NCBI GenBank assembly: GCA_963565915.1
Contig: OY751491.1
Location: forward strand, 3,286,001-3,350,000
Source of the DNA: Entoloma clypeatum
Taxonomy: Eukaryota; Basidiomycota; Agaricomycetes; Agaricales; Entolomataceae
DNA length: 64,000 nucleotides
Direction of reading: 5' to 3'
In this document: piece by piece, positions 46,838 to 57,621 of the stretch
Numbering within the stretch: position 1 is the first letter of the stretch
How the letters are laid out: every line of letters begins with the position of its first letter
Program-made: the position numbers and the translations under genes
Notes under the pieces: generated by a model
The model's database searches: none
What the model saw: the letters and a program-made list of their open reading frames with translations, nothing else
Told to the model about the DNA's origin: nothing

Positions 46838-47943
46838 TTGGTCCAGGATATCATGTCGACTGCTGCTGCTGCTGTTCTATTGCCACGACCCGCTAGCCCC
46901 AAATACAGTGCCATAATTGATGCCGGCTCTTCTGGGTCGAGGATCTTCCTTTACAAATGGGATTTTGTGAACCGTGGCAAGCCCTTGACCATCAGCAAAG
47001 TCTTCCCACCCGACGGCGTTGAACCTCAGGGTGTCGGAGAGGGCGGTATGGTGTCTCTATCCCTCTCTTCTCAAATGCCTTTCTCATCTTTCCTGCAGGA
47101 ATCCAGACCAAAGGACACGATAAAGATACCATGAACAAATACCTCCGCCCAATGCTTGAAGCAGCTAAAGAGTTTTTGAGCGCCGAGGTTTCTGGCATGC
47201 CGAGAGACGTCCCTATCTACCTCCTCGCAACAGGTGGAATGCGCGCGCTCAAGATGAAGGATCAAAATCGTATTCTCGATCTGGCATACGACGTCATAAA
47301 ATTGTTCAATAGTACATTCTACGTCAGCCACCGCCAAATCACCATCCGTGTCATCACTGGCGAACTGGACAGCCTCTTCGCCTGGGTCGCGCGGAACCAC
47401 GGGCGGCAATCAGCCGAACACCTCCTCGGGCTTGCGGAAATGGGGGGTGCCTCCATTCAATTCGCATTTGAGGACAATAGTGAACGCACAGAGAACAAGA
47501 CGCGCATGTGTCTGCCGTCCAAACCCGAAGGACACGCTGTCTACTCGGCGACATGGGATGGGTACGGCGATGGGCGCTGCTGCCCTTATCGAAGAGCACC
47601 AAGGATTGATTTTCTGTCCGGATGATGACGAGCTGACGGTCGCACAGTCCTATATTACCTCGACATATGGGAGAGAGCTGCCTGCGATCGTGCTGCCGCG
47701 AGTTCACCCTGTTGCAGATCCTCACGAGATGTTGTCAGCGACACATCACATGAATTTGGGCTGTCAACCCCTTCTATCTATGGGTTGGCGCTGCTGACTC
47801 CTCTCGTTTTTGCTTATCGCCACATCGCTTCTCGGTTCGCCGGCCGACAAATCCGTCTCCCCGCACATGTCGAGGATGGATACGATGAAGAAGGCAAGAA
47901 GAAAGAATACAGGTGGCTCATGAAGGTGATGTATGGGCTTTGA
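46838..47943 (+). CDS. Apyrase-like nucleoside phosphatase (GDA1/CD39 family), C-terminal half shortened
   Basis: Member of the GDA1/CD39 family, membrane enzymes that hydrolyse nucleoside di- and triphosphates in the Golgi lumen. ATG 46838 or 46853. Apyrase regions are visible: ACR1 IIDAGSSGSRIFLYKW (46913 on), an intron (about 47047-47099), ACR2 LLATGGMRAL (47221), ACR3 GELDSLFAWVARN (47360), and ACR4 AEMGGASIQFAFE (47435). After ACR4 the protein normally continues for about 250-300 residues before a C-terminal membrane anchor. Here only about 90 codons separate ACR4 from YGLALLTPLVFAYRH (about 47777), the anchor, and the frames do not join cleanly (VYSATWDGYG then GMGTAMGAAALIEEH in another frame). 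The tail ends EYRWLMKVMYGL at 47943. An internal deletion with frameshift is likely, so activity is doubtful. Confidence 0.7.
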
Positions 47944-48564
47944 ACGTTTCAACGGTCACCCTCTGCCTGTATAGAATGTTCGGTGTGCCCACCATTGCCA
48001 TTTTCTTACATGCTGTACATACACTCTTTTTGCTTGGTTCTTCGACCTCCAGGATATCCTCTTGGGCATCATGCTGCGTGCATTATGCAGCGGCAGGAGA
48101 AACGTTCTCCGGCCTTTACTTATTTCAGACTATTGTACTTGTAATTATGCTTCGTTTGTACTCTAGGAAGTCTGCCTATGTGCTCTCTTATCCTCGGGCC
48201 CTGGCCTTAAGACCAGTGCGACAAACAGCTCCTGTCTTGGCTCCTGTTGCCTGAAGTCAAAAATATTGTTTCAGGGGGCTAGAAATTGACTTCTGCTCAT
48301 TTTGTAAGTCCCATTGTCTCTCCTGAGTCTCCTTGGGCTTCGGGGCCAAGGAACTAGGAAATTGGAGGCCGGAGTTGGTGTTTTGCTGCTGAGCCAGATG
48401 GAAGGAATTCAGGAGACCACAAGAACCAGATGTGAAATGAAATTCGAAGTGTCCTGACCCAAGCTTCAAGGTATGGGGTTGCCAGCTATATTCTTCAGGG
48501 GAAAAGAATATCGACACCATCACTTGCAATGTGGTTCGATTTCATGGATAATTGATATCATGCC
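47944..48564. other. Intergenic, no gene recognised
   Basis: A 113-codon open frame at 47913-48254 has no recognisable family and begins inside the apyrase tail, so it is not called. Confidence 0.4.
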
Positions 48565-49417
48565 ATGGCAGCAGTGGAAGCCTATAGTTTAAGCAAATCT
48601 ATAAGAGACTACTTATCGATGGCAAGAAAACTGCAGACGGCGCCGACAACCCACATCATGTCAGACATCAACAATCGCACGGTGCTCGAAGCAATGGATG
48701 CAGCTTCTGAGCTGATCAGTGAAGATCTGAGACAAAACTTTCTGATTGTTGGGGGTGCAGCCTTGATTTGCTATGGCTCTGATCGCAAGACACGTGATGT
48801 TGATATCGCCATCACATCCAAAACCTTATCAGCTTTCATGGAGAAGGCTGGTGCCGATTTTCGATTCAGTTCGCAACCCGATGGGACATGGACCTATATC
48901 TGCCAGGACAAAGCTCTGGAGGATCTGATAGTTGGGATTGAGTTTTTAGAGATTGGGGGAGAGGTTGTGCCGAGGTTTCATGGACCTATATCTGCCAGGA
49001 CAAAGCTCTGGAGGATCTGATAGTTGGGATTGAGTTTTTAGAGATTGGGGGAGAGGTTGTGCCGAGGTTTCATGGACCTATATCTGCCAGGACAAAGCTC
49101 TGGAGGATCTGATAGTTGGGATTGAGTTTTTAGAGATTGGGGGAGAGGTTGTGCCGAGGTTTCATGGGACGACACAGTTTGACTCTGTTTGGGTTGCATC
49201 ACTCGCTGATATCGCCTTGATGAAGGCGCATGCGTTCCAAGATCGGGGGAAAGAGACCGATATGTCGGACCTAGAATTTGCACTTAATCACATGGTCAAG
49301 AGGGGGGAAACATTCAAGAAATACAGATTCAAGCGGAGGGACATAGAGATAATCAGCAAGGTGGTAGAAGGAAAGGATGACGCTGAGCTGAAAGGAATTC
49401 TTGAGTTAGCTACTTAA
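48565..49417 (+). pseudogene. Nucleotidyltransferase-fold protein broken by a 92-bp triplication
   Basis: A small nucleotidyltransferase-like protein. ATG 48565, or more likely the in-frame ATG 48658 (MSDINNRTVLEAMDAA). The core FLIVGGAALICYGS followed by KTRDVDIAIT (48739-48816) matches the GG...GS...DxD signature of the nucleotidyltransferase superfamily. Further on, FDSVWVASLADIALMKAHAF (49180-49237) and DRGKETDMSDLEFAL fit the helix that follows the active site in minimal nucleotidyltransferases. Between them a 92-base unit (from DGTW-TYICQDKAL to VVPRFHG) is present three times in tandem. Two extra units add 184 bases, which is not a multiple of three, so the frame is broken after unit 1. 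With a single unit the two halves would be in frame. Substrate is unknown; homologous folds include RNA/antibiotic nucleotidyltransferases and AbiEii/MNT-like proteins. Confidence 0.7.
48889..49164 (+). repeat. Three tandem copies of a 92-bp unit
   Basis: Units start at 48889, 48981 and 49073, each beginning TGGACCTATATCTGCCAGG and ending CCGAGGTTTCA. The copies look identical, which points to a recent expansion or an assembly artefact. Confidence 0.95.
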
Positions 49418-49422
49418 AAGCA

Positions 49423-50378
49423 TTACAATACTATGGATGTTCCAACGGTCAGAATCAGATCATCGTGCAACAGATTACTGTTACTGGTTCTGCCACTGTC
49501 AAGGTCTTTGAGAGCCCACTGAGCGACTTCGTCCCTTGTGAGTCTGAGTTTGTAGGTCCTCTTATACTGATCCAAAATTTTCTCCATGTCGCTCCTCGAC
49601 TCCCTCTTCAATAACGGCAAAAGCTTCTTTCTCTGGCTCGGCATCTCCAAGAACAAATAGCGCACCAAGAACCCCACGTCCGCTCTTGGACCGTAAAGCC
49701 TGAATGAGGCGCGCCCATTATCCTCTAACCATCGGATCTGTGCGAGAAGTGCATCCAGATAGCGCGCGATGGTGGGGATAAATACTTTCGTCTGTGGGAA
49801 ACGGCTGGCTGACTGACAGCGAACATGAGGAAGGAAGCGAGTGCCGGAATCGGTCAGCAATTTTGGCTTGTGTGTTGCAAACTCGGGCCTGGGGTGCATG
49901 TCTGACTCGAGTAGAACAGGATTAAGTGCCTCACAGCACGGAGTCTGGATTAAGGAAGGCCGGTTGTTATCGATGGGCTTGTCCGCAGGGGGGCCAACGA
50001 GAAGATGAAAAGCTTCTTCACTCCATAACTTGATGGAGAATGTGCAGTCGGTTCGCTCGAAGACTCGTGGTGGTGGTTGCAGGTAATCTTCGTTGAACTT
50101 GTAGACGAGAGGAACCTCTGTCCAGCACCCTGTGCGTACTAGATCTCCAGCAACCGTACCCAATTGGTCGTTGCGGATCAGGACGTCAAGGGGCTTAGAT
50201 TCACAGCAATCAGAACACTGGAGCAGAGTACTGGAGCAGAGTACTGGATGTGTGGACTCACCAGCTCTGCGAAGACTTCTGCACCCATCCAGAGCAGAGC
50301 GAAACGACCCAACAAGATGCACGGGTGACTGTGCGCATCCAAGATATTGAAGACATCGTCCAGATAACCGTCCTTCAT
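49423..50378 (-). CDS. Hypothetical protein with nucleotidyltransferase-like N-terminal motif
   Basis: A two-exon (or more) gene. Exon 1 starts at ATG 50378 (MKDGYLDDVFNILDAHS) and reads CILLGRFALLWMGAEVFAEL up to a GTGAGT donor (about 50260). The intron contains a short tandem repeat of about 13 bases (ACTGGAGCAGAGT, around 50217-50248) and ends at TCTAAG, joining to PLDVLIRNDQLGTVAGDLVR. LLG-x9-MG followed by DVLI resembles the G...D-x-L-I core of nucleotidyltransferase-like proteins, but only one clear aspartate is visible. The rest includes VFERTDCTFSIKLWSEEAFH, LPHVRCQSASRFPQTKVFIP and GRASFRLYGPRADVGFLVRY, and ends at TAA 49423-49425. It belongs to a family I have seen as hypothetical proteins in basidiomycetes. 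Its stop lies five bases from that of the opposing nucleotidyltransferase gene. Confidence 0.65.
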
Positions 50379-50632
50379 TCGGTCTATGTAGGTCGCGGTA
50401 AAGGTGCAATTTCAGGCTCCGCTCAAACTACGATCTCGAATGTTTAGCCGTCCGCACATACATCCATTGATACGATGTAGGATGTATGAGTGGAGAGGAA
50501 GAGTATGGATACAAAAGAGCTCGACAAGATTGGACAAGACCGTGGACGGTGCAAAGTAGGTGAATAACACTGGTGGCGTCAAGCAGCTATAGGAGTGCTA
50601 TGACACGATCTTTTCTTTCTGGCCCATTCGTC
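50379..50632. other. Intergenic, no gene recognised
   Basis: Upstream region of the minus-strand gene. From 50633 the sequence is homologous to the upstream region of MFS copy 2. Confidence 0.4.
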
Positions 50633-52380
50633 AGCGCAAAGGGCTGCGCAAGGCAAAGAGGCATCCAGAACAGGTTCTGTAGGTGCGTCATCACCATCTT
50701 CCAGCCCAAGCATATCTGATAATTCTGCTGTGTCCAGTTGTAGCTATATCGTTAGTTCTTCCCGACGTGGAATTGCCTCTGTCTATAAATCATCTTGCCG
50801 GACGAAGAGCAAAGGACTGTCAGTGAAGCGGTAGAAGCTTCGTCAGACGCAAGAACACCCTCTGTCCCATGCGCGAGTCAAGACGAAAATGGAAGCTGAA
50901 TCCTGGAATCCCGACTTCTTTCCCCCTCCTCCCCATAGTCCACTATGAGCGAAGCAAAATTCGCGAGAGGACGGCACTTATCACCAGAATGCTCTACGAA
51001 GCTAGCATTGCTCTCGCCTTTCAATTCTGATTACGCGGATGCCGTTCATCAAGACGCATTGAATGTCGTCTTCTCCAAGGAGGAAGAGGTGTGCCATCCG
51101 CTCCTTTTTATGTCCAATTCTCAGTTCATGATGTGTGGCAACTTTCCATTGAGTGGTCCAGCGGAAAATTGACTTGAGGGTTCTCCCTATGATCTTTTGC
51201 AAGTGGGTATTGATTTCCAATGTTGCCTTCCACAACTTTTCTCATCGTGTTTTAGTTTCATTTGTGCGTATTCGCATCTCATGTTACCAAAAGCATAATA
51301 CCCATTTCATTTTCTCAACAAGAGTCAATGCATTTAGTGAGCGCTCCAGATGTGTTATGACCACATTAGCTGATATGTTTTCTTAGATCGATCGAGTATG
51401 TAATCCCTGCGTCTTTTCCCCGTTTTGGCCCCTACGTTTACTCGTAGCGGAAATGCGCATATAATCAACTCATCCAACCAGACTTATGTCAGTCCTGACG
51501 ATTTTCGAATTAACTCGGGTACTGAAACCTTGCGTTATCAGGGAATTGAATCCAATCAAAAGTGGACACTTGCATTGAGCATTTTTACGTTGGTTATTGT
51601 GACCTATGTGTACGTATCACGCTGTGCCATCAACAATTTAACAAGTTCATGCGGGTCTTCTGGAGGTGCCCGCAAACGGTCGTGCGCTGGTTGGGTCTGT
51701 CAGCAAGCGTGCTCATCACATTTGTCAACAGTATTGCAACGATGTATCGGCGCCAATAGATCTCCTGTCGATAATTTTCCGCTTCCGGCCTTCGTGCATC
51801 ATACTGACATTCCTTTGCAGGCCAGATTCTCATGGCAGCATGACCGGGTGGCGGGGATTCAACTGTTGTGGCAAATCCTCGTATTGGGTGTTTACACTAG
51901 TCTATACAAGCTGTAAGTGATGATAGTACCTGCCCGGATCTTAGAACTCTAGAAGCTGATTCTGGTCGTAGTCAACTAGCATCATCTGCATTCCCCCCAC
52001 ACTACGCCAATCCAGCCCCACCTTCCTGTTCGACATGTCAGTCGTAATTTTCCTTAGATGATCGACAATCTCGGTTCCATCGAGACACAGAAGGCTTGAC
52101 AGTCGCCTCATATGTCTTTGCTTATTCTTTGGTTGTCGCTCTGGTGAGGGCGACCACAAACAAGCAAGAAAGAGAATGTCATTTATAACGGCCTCCGCGT
52201 CGGATACATGGTCCCTGCCCATCGCGCCGCTCCTGCCGCCGGCGGGTTTTCAGCTGGTCCTGCCCGCCGCAAGCACACCAGACACCCGGGGTGCTACCTC
52301 GAAGGAGCTGAGCTGCTAATACGTTCAGCCCGACGTCTGAGCAGGTCTAAGTGTGGCTTGCCTTGCGATCGCTAAACGCC
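50633..52380 (+). pseudogene. MFS transporter copy 3, decayed duplicate of copy 2
   Basis: Begins with about 310 bases homologous to the promoter region of MFS copy 2 (14735-15071). A coding start follows at 50945 (MSEAKFARGRHLSPECS) with exon 1 ending SKEEE, as in copy 2. Blocks GNAHI, FRINSGTETLRYQGIESNQK and WTLALSIFTLVIV are recognisable (51445-51600). After a TTTGCAG near 51822 the sequence jumps to SHGSMTGWRGF (51825-51860), so the segment corresponding to about 16000-16715 of copy 2, several transmembrane helices, is deleted. Downstream homology (AQGLTVAP, RHSDYKQERGWH, SPTSKRGVG equivalents) is peppered with indels and stops up to about 52380. The gene cannot encode a transporter. Confidence 0.8.
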
Positions 52381-52930
52381 TTCTGGTCGAAGGCGCCAAG
52401 TCGTGAACCCGTTCCTTTACTGTACTATCGTCAACCAGTGGTTCGCGTCCACCACTGGTTCGCGTTGGCTCAATATGTCAGGTATCCCTCCACCGGTCGC
52501 TCTCGGATTTTGACCTAGTCTTACTGTATGTGACCAGGAGTTTGAAAGTTACTAGTGTTTGAAATGCTTGTCTACCACTTTCTACATTGTACATAGTGAC
52601 TGCTTATAGTGAGAAGATATCATGGTATTTATCATACCAAGCCCATCCCAGAGATATTCTCAGAACTGGGAAGCTGGCAAGAGATTTCATGATTTTCTTT
52701 GTCTAAACAAGACCAAAATTCGGCAAAGATCCTCAGATCTACCTGGATCCCTTGGACTGCTTAACATGGGGCTTTCGAGGCAAAACCTATGGGATCCCTA
52801 GACTCCAAATCCTGAAGCCTGGGTCACAGAACGCACTGTAGCGTGAATCGGCAGCGAAAGTAAATTGAGGGTGCTTTTGGGCGTGACTTGACATGACAAT
52901 TTCGAGTGGTGTTCAAATCACACCAATGTG
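52381..52930. other. Intergenic, no gene recognised
   Basis: No coding signal or recognisable repeat up to the MITE target-site duplication. Confidence 0.4.
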
Positions 52931-52937
52931 GCTGAAT

Positions 52938-53203
52938 CTCAGTAAAAAGGCCGTGTAGGCAATGTGTCATGTGAATGTCAGAATGTGCAGATTCGTGCGG
53001 ATTCAGCGCTTTTTTGAAAATTTACATGACAATTACCTGCAATTTGCCCACTGTTGTCATCAATGCATGTGGGCAAATTGCAGGTAAATTGTCACATGAG
53101 TGCAGATCCGTGCAGATTCTGCTGTTTTTCGAAAATTTACATGCATCAAAACCTTCTCACCTGCATTTTGCCCAAATTTTGCCTACCCGGCCTTTTTACT
53201 GAG
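52938..53203. mobile_element. 266-bp MITE with 25-bp terminal inverted repeats
   Basis: The ends are inverted repeats of 25 bases (52938-52962 and 53179-53203), starting CTCAGTAAAAAGGCC, with one mismatch. They are flanked by the direct repeat GCTGAAT (52931-52937 and 53204-53210), a 7-base target-site duplication. Inside are a long internal inverted repeat (ACCTGCAATTTGCCCAC near 53034 and its complement near 53070) and two related half-units, each with GTGCAGAT, GAAAATTTACATG and CTGCA-TTTGCCCA. It has no coding capacity. The superfamily is not determined; a 7-8 base duplication would fit hAT-like elements. Confidence 0.85.
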
Positions 53204-53210
53204 GCTGAAT

Positions 53211-54699
53211 TGTCAGCTCACTGAAGACGCGCTTGCCCGTCGGAGACTGAAGTGCTGAGTGTGACCAAGCTGTTATGAAGGTTTCAAACACCCCAAATTT
53301 TTGACTCCCCCTCACCAGAAAGCCTCGGTGTGGAGGCGCAAACCGGCTATGGACAGCGCAGGAATGGTAGGTTTGAACACTCCGGAGAGCAGCGAGGCGA
53401 ATTGTAAACCGTGTAGGACACAAAACACAAAGATAGATGGTCGATTTGGTAGACTCAAGTGGGGTCCACCCAAGTGAGTGAGAGAGGAAGTGTTTGTGAA
53501 GCAAAGTTTTCAGAATCGAAGTCGAAAAGTGGGAGTCAGAAAGGCAAAGATGCATTTTCACAATGCGAGTACAAACGATTTGTACCTACTAACATGTACA
53601 AAGAGAATTCGCTGTCAAGTTTCAAGGGTTGAGATAATTGGTAATGAAGCATCTGTATATAGATGACAGGCAGGGTTGTAAGGAATGCAAGTTGTTCATA
53701 ATGGAAGCAATGAATTAAAAGGATTTTTGCCTTCAGCTTTTCGGTTTGGTTGTGTTGAGATCACCAGGCGCCGTGGGACTTGTCGACTGTCGAATTACTA
53801 GGAATGACTCAGGTGCGAGGCTTTCAACTCGAGGAGAGCTATACCGCTCCCCCGGACGGTGCTCGTTTGACATCTATCCTCAAGGCGCACGATGCTAACC
53901 CTACTGTCTAGCAATCTCGAGCCTCGTCATCCATAAACACATGTGTTCCCGTAGCAACATTGCACGAATTGCTTTTATCGGCATGACGGGATGTCGATGA
54001 TCGTCCAAAAGATGAGATAAGAGTTTTTCTGTAAGGATAGATTAAAAAGGAAGCGGTTTGGAGCTGTAAAAAAAAAGAAGCTTCGTTGTAAGTAAGGGAG
54101 TCCACGGGGACCGCAATGATGACGTTGATGAGAGTTGAAGCGGACATGTGCGCGTGACGACGATCACCTGATGTGAATAGAAGGAAAGAGTGAGTGAGTG
54201 TCCATAGGGTGCATAGCACTCCTACAAATTCCGGGACTTAAAATGATGTCCCTGTCATTTGTGACCAAGAAGGAACAACAGAAAAGAAAAGAAAAAGAAA
54301 GAATAAAAAGGATTGGACAAAGGGCACTCAGCGGATCATTTTGGAGTAGAACAAACGAGCATTTCACCACGAGGGCCTGTGAGGCGGTGTTGCAAGGAGC
54401 AAGGGGAGCCATCGGGGCATTGGCATAACATCCAAACTAAACCATTGTACCTATGAAGGGGGAGGTCAGCTACGGCCGATTGAAGGGAAGTGGATGGGTA
54501 AATCGGGGGCCGCACACGAGGCTCGGGATTCAAAATTGAAACAGTCCGGACACGCAAGATGACAGCAAAGGGATAGGTGGGGATGGATAGATCGGGGTGA
54601 TTGTTGATGCAGGAGAGAATGGTGGACATGTTGGTGATGCCAAGGGTCGAGTGGGCAGCGGTGAAGATGGCATGAGTTTTCTTTGAAACAGACTTGAGG
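53211..54699. other. No intact gene; flank of the Gypsy remnant
   Basis: Short open frames only. Purine-rich stretches occur near 54270-54310. No supportable gene. Confidence 0.35.
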
Positions 54700-55848
54700 G
54701 TTTGATGGCCTTCACGATAGAAAAAGATCTTGACCTGGTCGGTGGCAATGACGCCGGGCAAGGGAGTTCCGTCGAGCTCGAGCAAACTGTATGACGTACC
54801 TGTGTTACCCACTTCCGATGCAATTACATCAGGAAAACCTTGAATCGTCTTGCCTGTCTTGCCAGCTGTCAAGACAGTCAAGATGGCCCACAACACCTCC
54901 TTGTCTTGACACTGTCTTGAACCCTGATTAAACACTCACTCAATACACCATCCAGAACAGTCAATAACATATCAAGACACACTAAGACGTCCCAATAAGC
55001 CAGTTAATGCTAGTTCACAATGCTTGCCTTGGCAGTGTCTTGCTGACTGTCAAGACCAGGCAAGACGATTCTGTGTTTTGCTGATGCTATGAAGGGCCCC
55101 ATCCAATGAGCGGTTCCCTTGTGTCCTTTCTGATTGTCAAGCCAAGCCTCCCTTTTTAATACCCATGTCCCGGGATTGAGAGGCTTGAAGTTCAAGAGAT
55201 GAGCATATTTCTTGTTGAAGTCGTCGACGGTGCGTTGGCATACAGCGTGCTGAGTCTCGAGGGTGCTGGAAAGTTCATGTTCTCGATGAGCAAGTTGTTT
55301 GATTCGCAAGGCAAGTAAATCCATGCGCGTCTTGACTGTATGCCAATCCAATAAATCCCATGTGCGATCTGCGTATTCGAATGCAAAGAAAGGTCATTGT
55401 CCATAAAGAAGATGGTGAGGGCTGTAGCCGGTCGAACAGGTTGTTGTGACACAAAAAGCTGATAAAGCCGGGTGAACATAGTGAGGCCAGACTTTAGGAC
55501 AAGTCCTGCAAGCCTTGATGATTGAGTTTACGAGGGTCTGGTGGGAACATTCTGAAATGCTGTTTCCCTGTGGATGATAAGGCATAGACAGGAACACGAT
55601 GACCCCATATTGATGGAATAAGAGATGTACGACACCTTTAAATTCTGAGCTGCCATCTACCTTGAAGATGGGTATGACCCCAAAACAGCAGAATATCTCT
55701 TCATAGAGAAATTTCGCCCACGCTGCGGAAGTCTTCCTGCGAATGGCGCGAGCTTCAACCCATTCAATGAACAGTTCAGTAGCTTGGAGGAGGTAACGCA
55801 TGCCGCCGGCGCCTTTTTCCATGTGGACAGTGTCAAGGTTGTGTGTAA
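54700..55848 (-). pseudogene. Decayed Ty3/Gypsy integrase fragment
   Basis: On the minus strand the frame opens with LDTVHMEKGAGGMRYLLQAT (about 55835), then FIEWVEARAIRRKTSAAWAK, VDGSSEFKGVV, MPYHPQGNSISECSHQTLVN and TGYSPHHLLYGQ. This is the catalytic core and following part of a Ty3/Gypsy integrase, with the D, D and E regions recognisable. A second frame (55351-55010) carries MDLLALRIKQLAHREHELSS, FNKKYAHLLNF, LNPGTWVLKREAWLD and WMGPFI, the C-terminal DNA-binding part. A third (about 54830-54740) has GTSYSLLELDGTPLPGVIAT. Frames change between blocks, and no RT or RNase H is attached. The upstream end is cut exactly at the TIR of the next element (55849). It is a dead fragment of a retrotransposon different from the one at 57.8-64 kb. 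Confidence 0.75.
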
Positions 55849-57621
55849 TTTACACTCCCCCACAAGTCTGAGCAGATTCCGAGCGGACTCCGAGCAGAAT
55901 CCAGTCATCCAAGCGAATCCACTTGATTCTGCCTGGATTTTGAATATCTGATTTTTGAACTCTATTTGGTAATTTTCATTTCATTCTACTTATTCTTATT
56001 CACTCATTTCACTGACTTTAGACTTGCTTTCAGTCAATTTAATTGTATTCAAATTTCTCATATAGAAACTAAATAACTTATTTTGTAACTTATTTTGTTG
56101 GTGGGGACGAGGGTTGTACTTGGGGTAAAGGCACTGTCACGCAATATATTCATTTAAATATACAAAAATTTTAATTAATAACAAAATATGACCCCCCGCA
56201 TAAGGCGGGGGGTGGAAAGCCTTGGGGGAGGGGCGTGTCACAGGGCGGCGCCCGTTTCGGGAATGGGCGGTACGAAGTGGGGCATTGGGAGTACGCGGCA
56301 GATCACAAAAAAACCACCCCCATATAAGACAGGGGGGTACGTGACAGGGGTACGACACGGGGCTAGGCACCTGAGGGGCCACGGGGGAAAGATGAGGCGG
56401 ATGCGAGGAGGTGGGGCATGTCCTGATGACATGGCAGCGAGGGGTGGCGCGCTGCCGTTCCAGAGTATGGAGGTGGGTTAGTAGGTGGTGATGTGGCACA
56501 CAGGTGCTGGTGTCGTGGGCCCCAGGAGTGGATATGGGGGGTGGTCAGTCAATGGGGGTGGCTGCAGTGAGTTGGGCTTACCAGGGGGGCTCCCTTCCCG
56601 CTCGTTGCGTTGCGTCGGACGAGAGCTGGGTGCTCTTGCCGATTCGTCGGCTATTGGTGGCCGATGGTGATGGCGAGGGGCGATGCTGTCGTCACCCAGG
56701 TTGAGGGGGAGGGCAGAGGAGGTGGGTGCGCACCTGGGGTACCCGTTTCTGGTGTGGTCGGGGGCTTCATGTACAGCAGGGGCGAGAGGCGGGGTGTTGG
56801 GCCTTTCCGTGTTCAGCGATGGCCATGGTGGTGGCGAGGCGGGTGGTGGCGAGGCTGGTGGTGATGTGGCACCCAGGCGTGGCGTCGTTGGGCTTACCAT
56901 GTGGTAGCCAAAAGTGGTGGCGAGGCGTCGAGAGGCGGGCGGTGGGGCTTCATGTACAGCAGCAGCCATGGAGGTCGCGAGGCGGGTGTTGACCTGTGGG
57001 TCAACATGGTCGTGGTCAGTGTGGGCCATGACCAGGGCATGGGGTGGGCTTACCTGGGTTTCCCGTTGTGGCGACGCGTCAGGGGCATTGTCACGAGGCG
57101 GCGGGGCGGTGAGGAGGGAGAGGCAGGAGGCAGGAGACGAGAGGGTGGTGGTGGTGAGGGGAAGAGAGAGGTGGTCACCAGCGGTCACGATGTGACCAGC
57201 ATTGATCAACGCTTGGAAGTTGCCGAGCATTGGTGAGGTGGCGTGTGGCACATCTACCTGAGGCAACAAATGGGTGATTCATCAGATGGCCCATTGGCCT
57301 AGTGGTTTTGATTGTTGGGAATTTTGATGGCTCGATCATTAGAGGCCGTTGGTTCAATTCTCTGTACTGCGATTATTTATTAATTGTATAAGGTTCTGCC
57401 TGCGGATTCCCTGTGGATTCTGCTCGGAATTTGAGGCAATTCCGGCCGGACATTCCAAGCAGAATGTCATTCCGTGTGGAATCCGCTCGGACTCCGCACA
57501 GATTCCGCACGGAGTCCGAAGGCCATTTACAGCCAAAATGGCCTCCGAAAATTCCGCGTGGAATCCGTGCAGAATAGCGGATTCCGCTTGGATTCTGCTG
57601 GAGGACGTGGGGGAGTGTAAA
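55849..57621. mobile_element. 1.8-kb non-autonomous TIR element with GC-rich core
   Basis: Both ends carry the 15-base inverted repeat TTTACACTCCCCCAC (55849-55863; complement at 57607-57621). They are followed by subterminal repeats built from variants of GATTCCG, AGCAGAATCC and GAGCGGACTCCG (55870-55935 and 57405-57600). The centre (56190-57240) is very GC-rich, with degenerate internal repeats such as GGGCTTCATGTACAGCAG at about 56763 and 56946 and GTGATGTGGCAC at 56487 and 56861. A strong hairpin lies at 56191-56213 (ACCCCCCGC, complement 5 bases later). No transposase was found. No clear target-site duplication is visible. The long proline-rich frames inside are by-products of composition. 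Confidence 0.65.
57288..57370 (+). other. tRNA-like/SINE-like segment with A and B boxes
   Basis: TGGCCTAGTGG (57295-57305) matches the RNA polymerase III A box and GGTTCAATTC (57351-57360) the B box, 56 bases apart. An AT-rich tail follows. The stems of a functional tRNA do not pair well, so a decayed tRNA or tRNA-derived SINE piece inside the TIR element is more likely than a working tRNA gene. Confidence 0.35.

Noticed and set aside
56478..57269. 263-codon proline/threonine-rich minus-strand frame
   Set aside because: It lies in the GC-rich repetitive core of the TIR element. Long frames on both strands arise there from base composition, and no domain is visible.
57288..57370. Functional tRNA gene
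   Set aside because: A- and B-box matches are present, but acceptor, anticodon and T stems do not pair convincingly.
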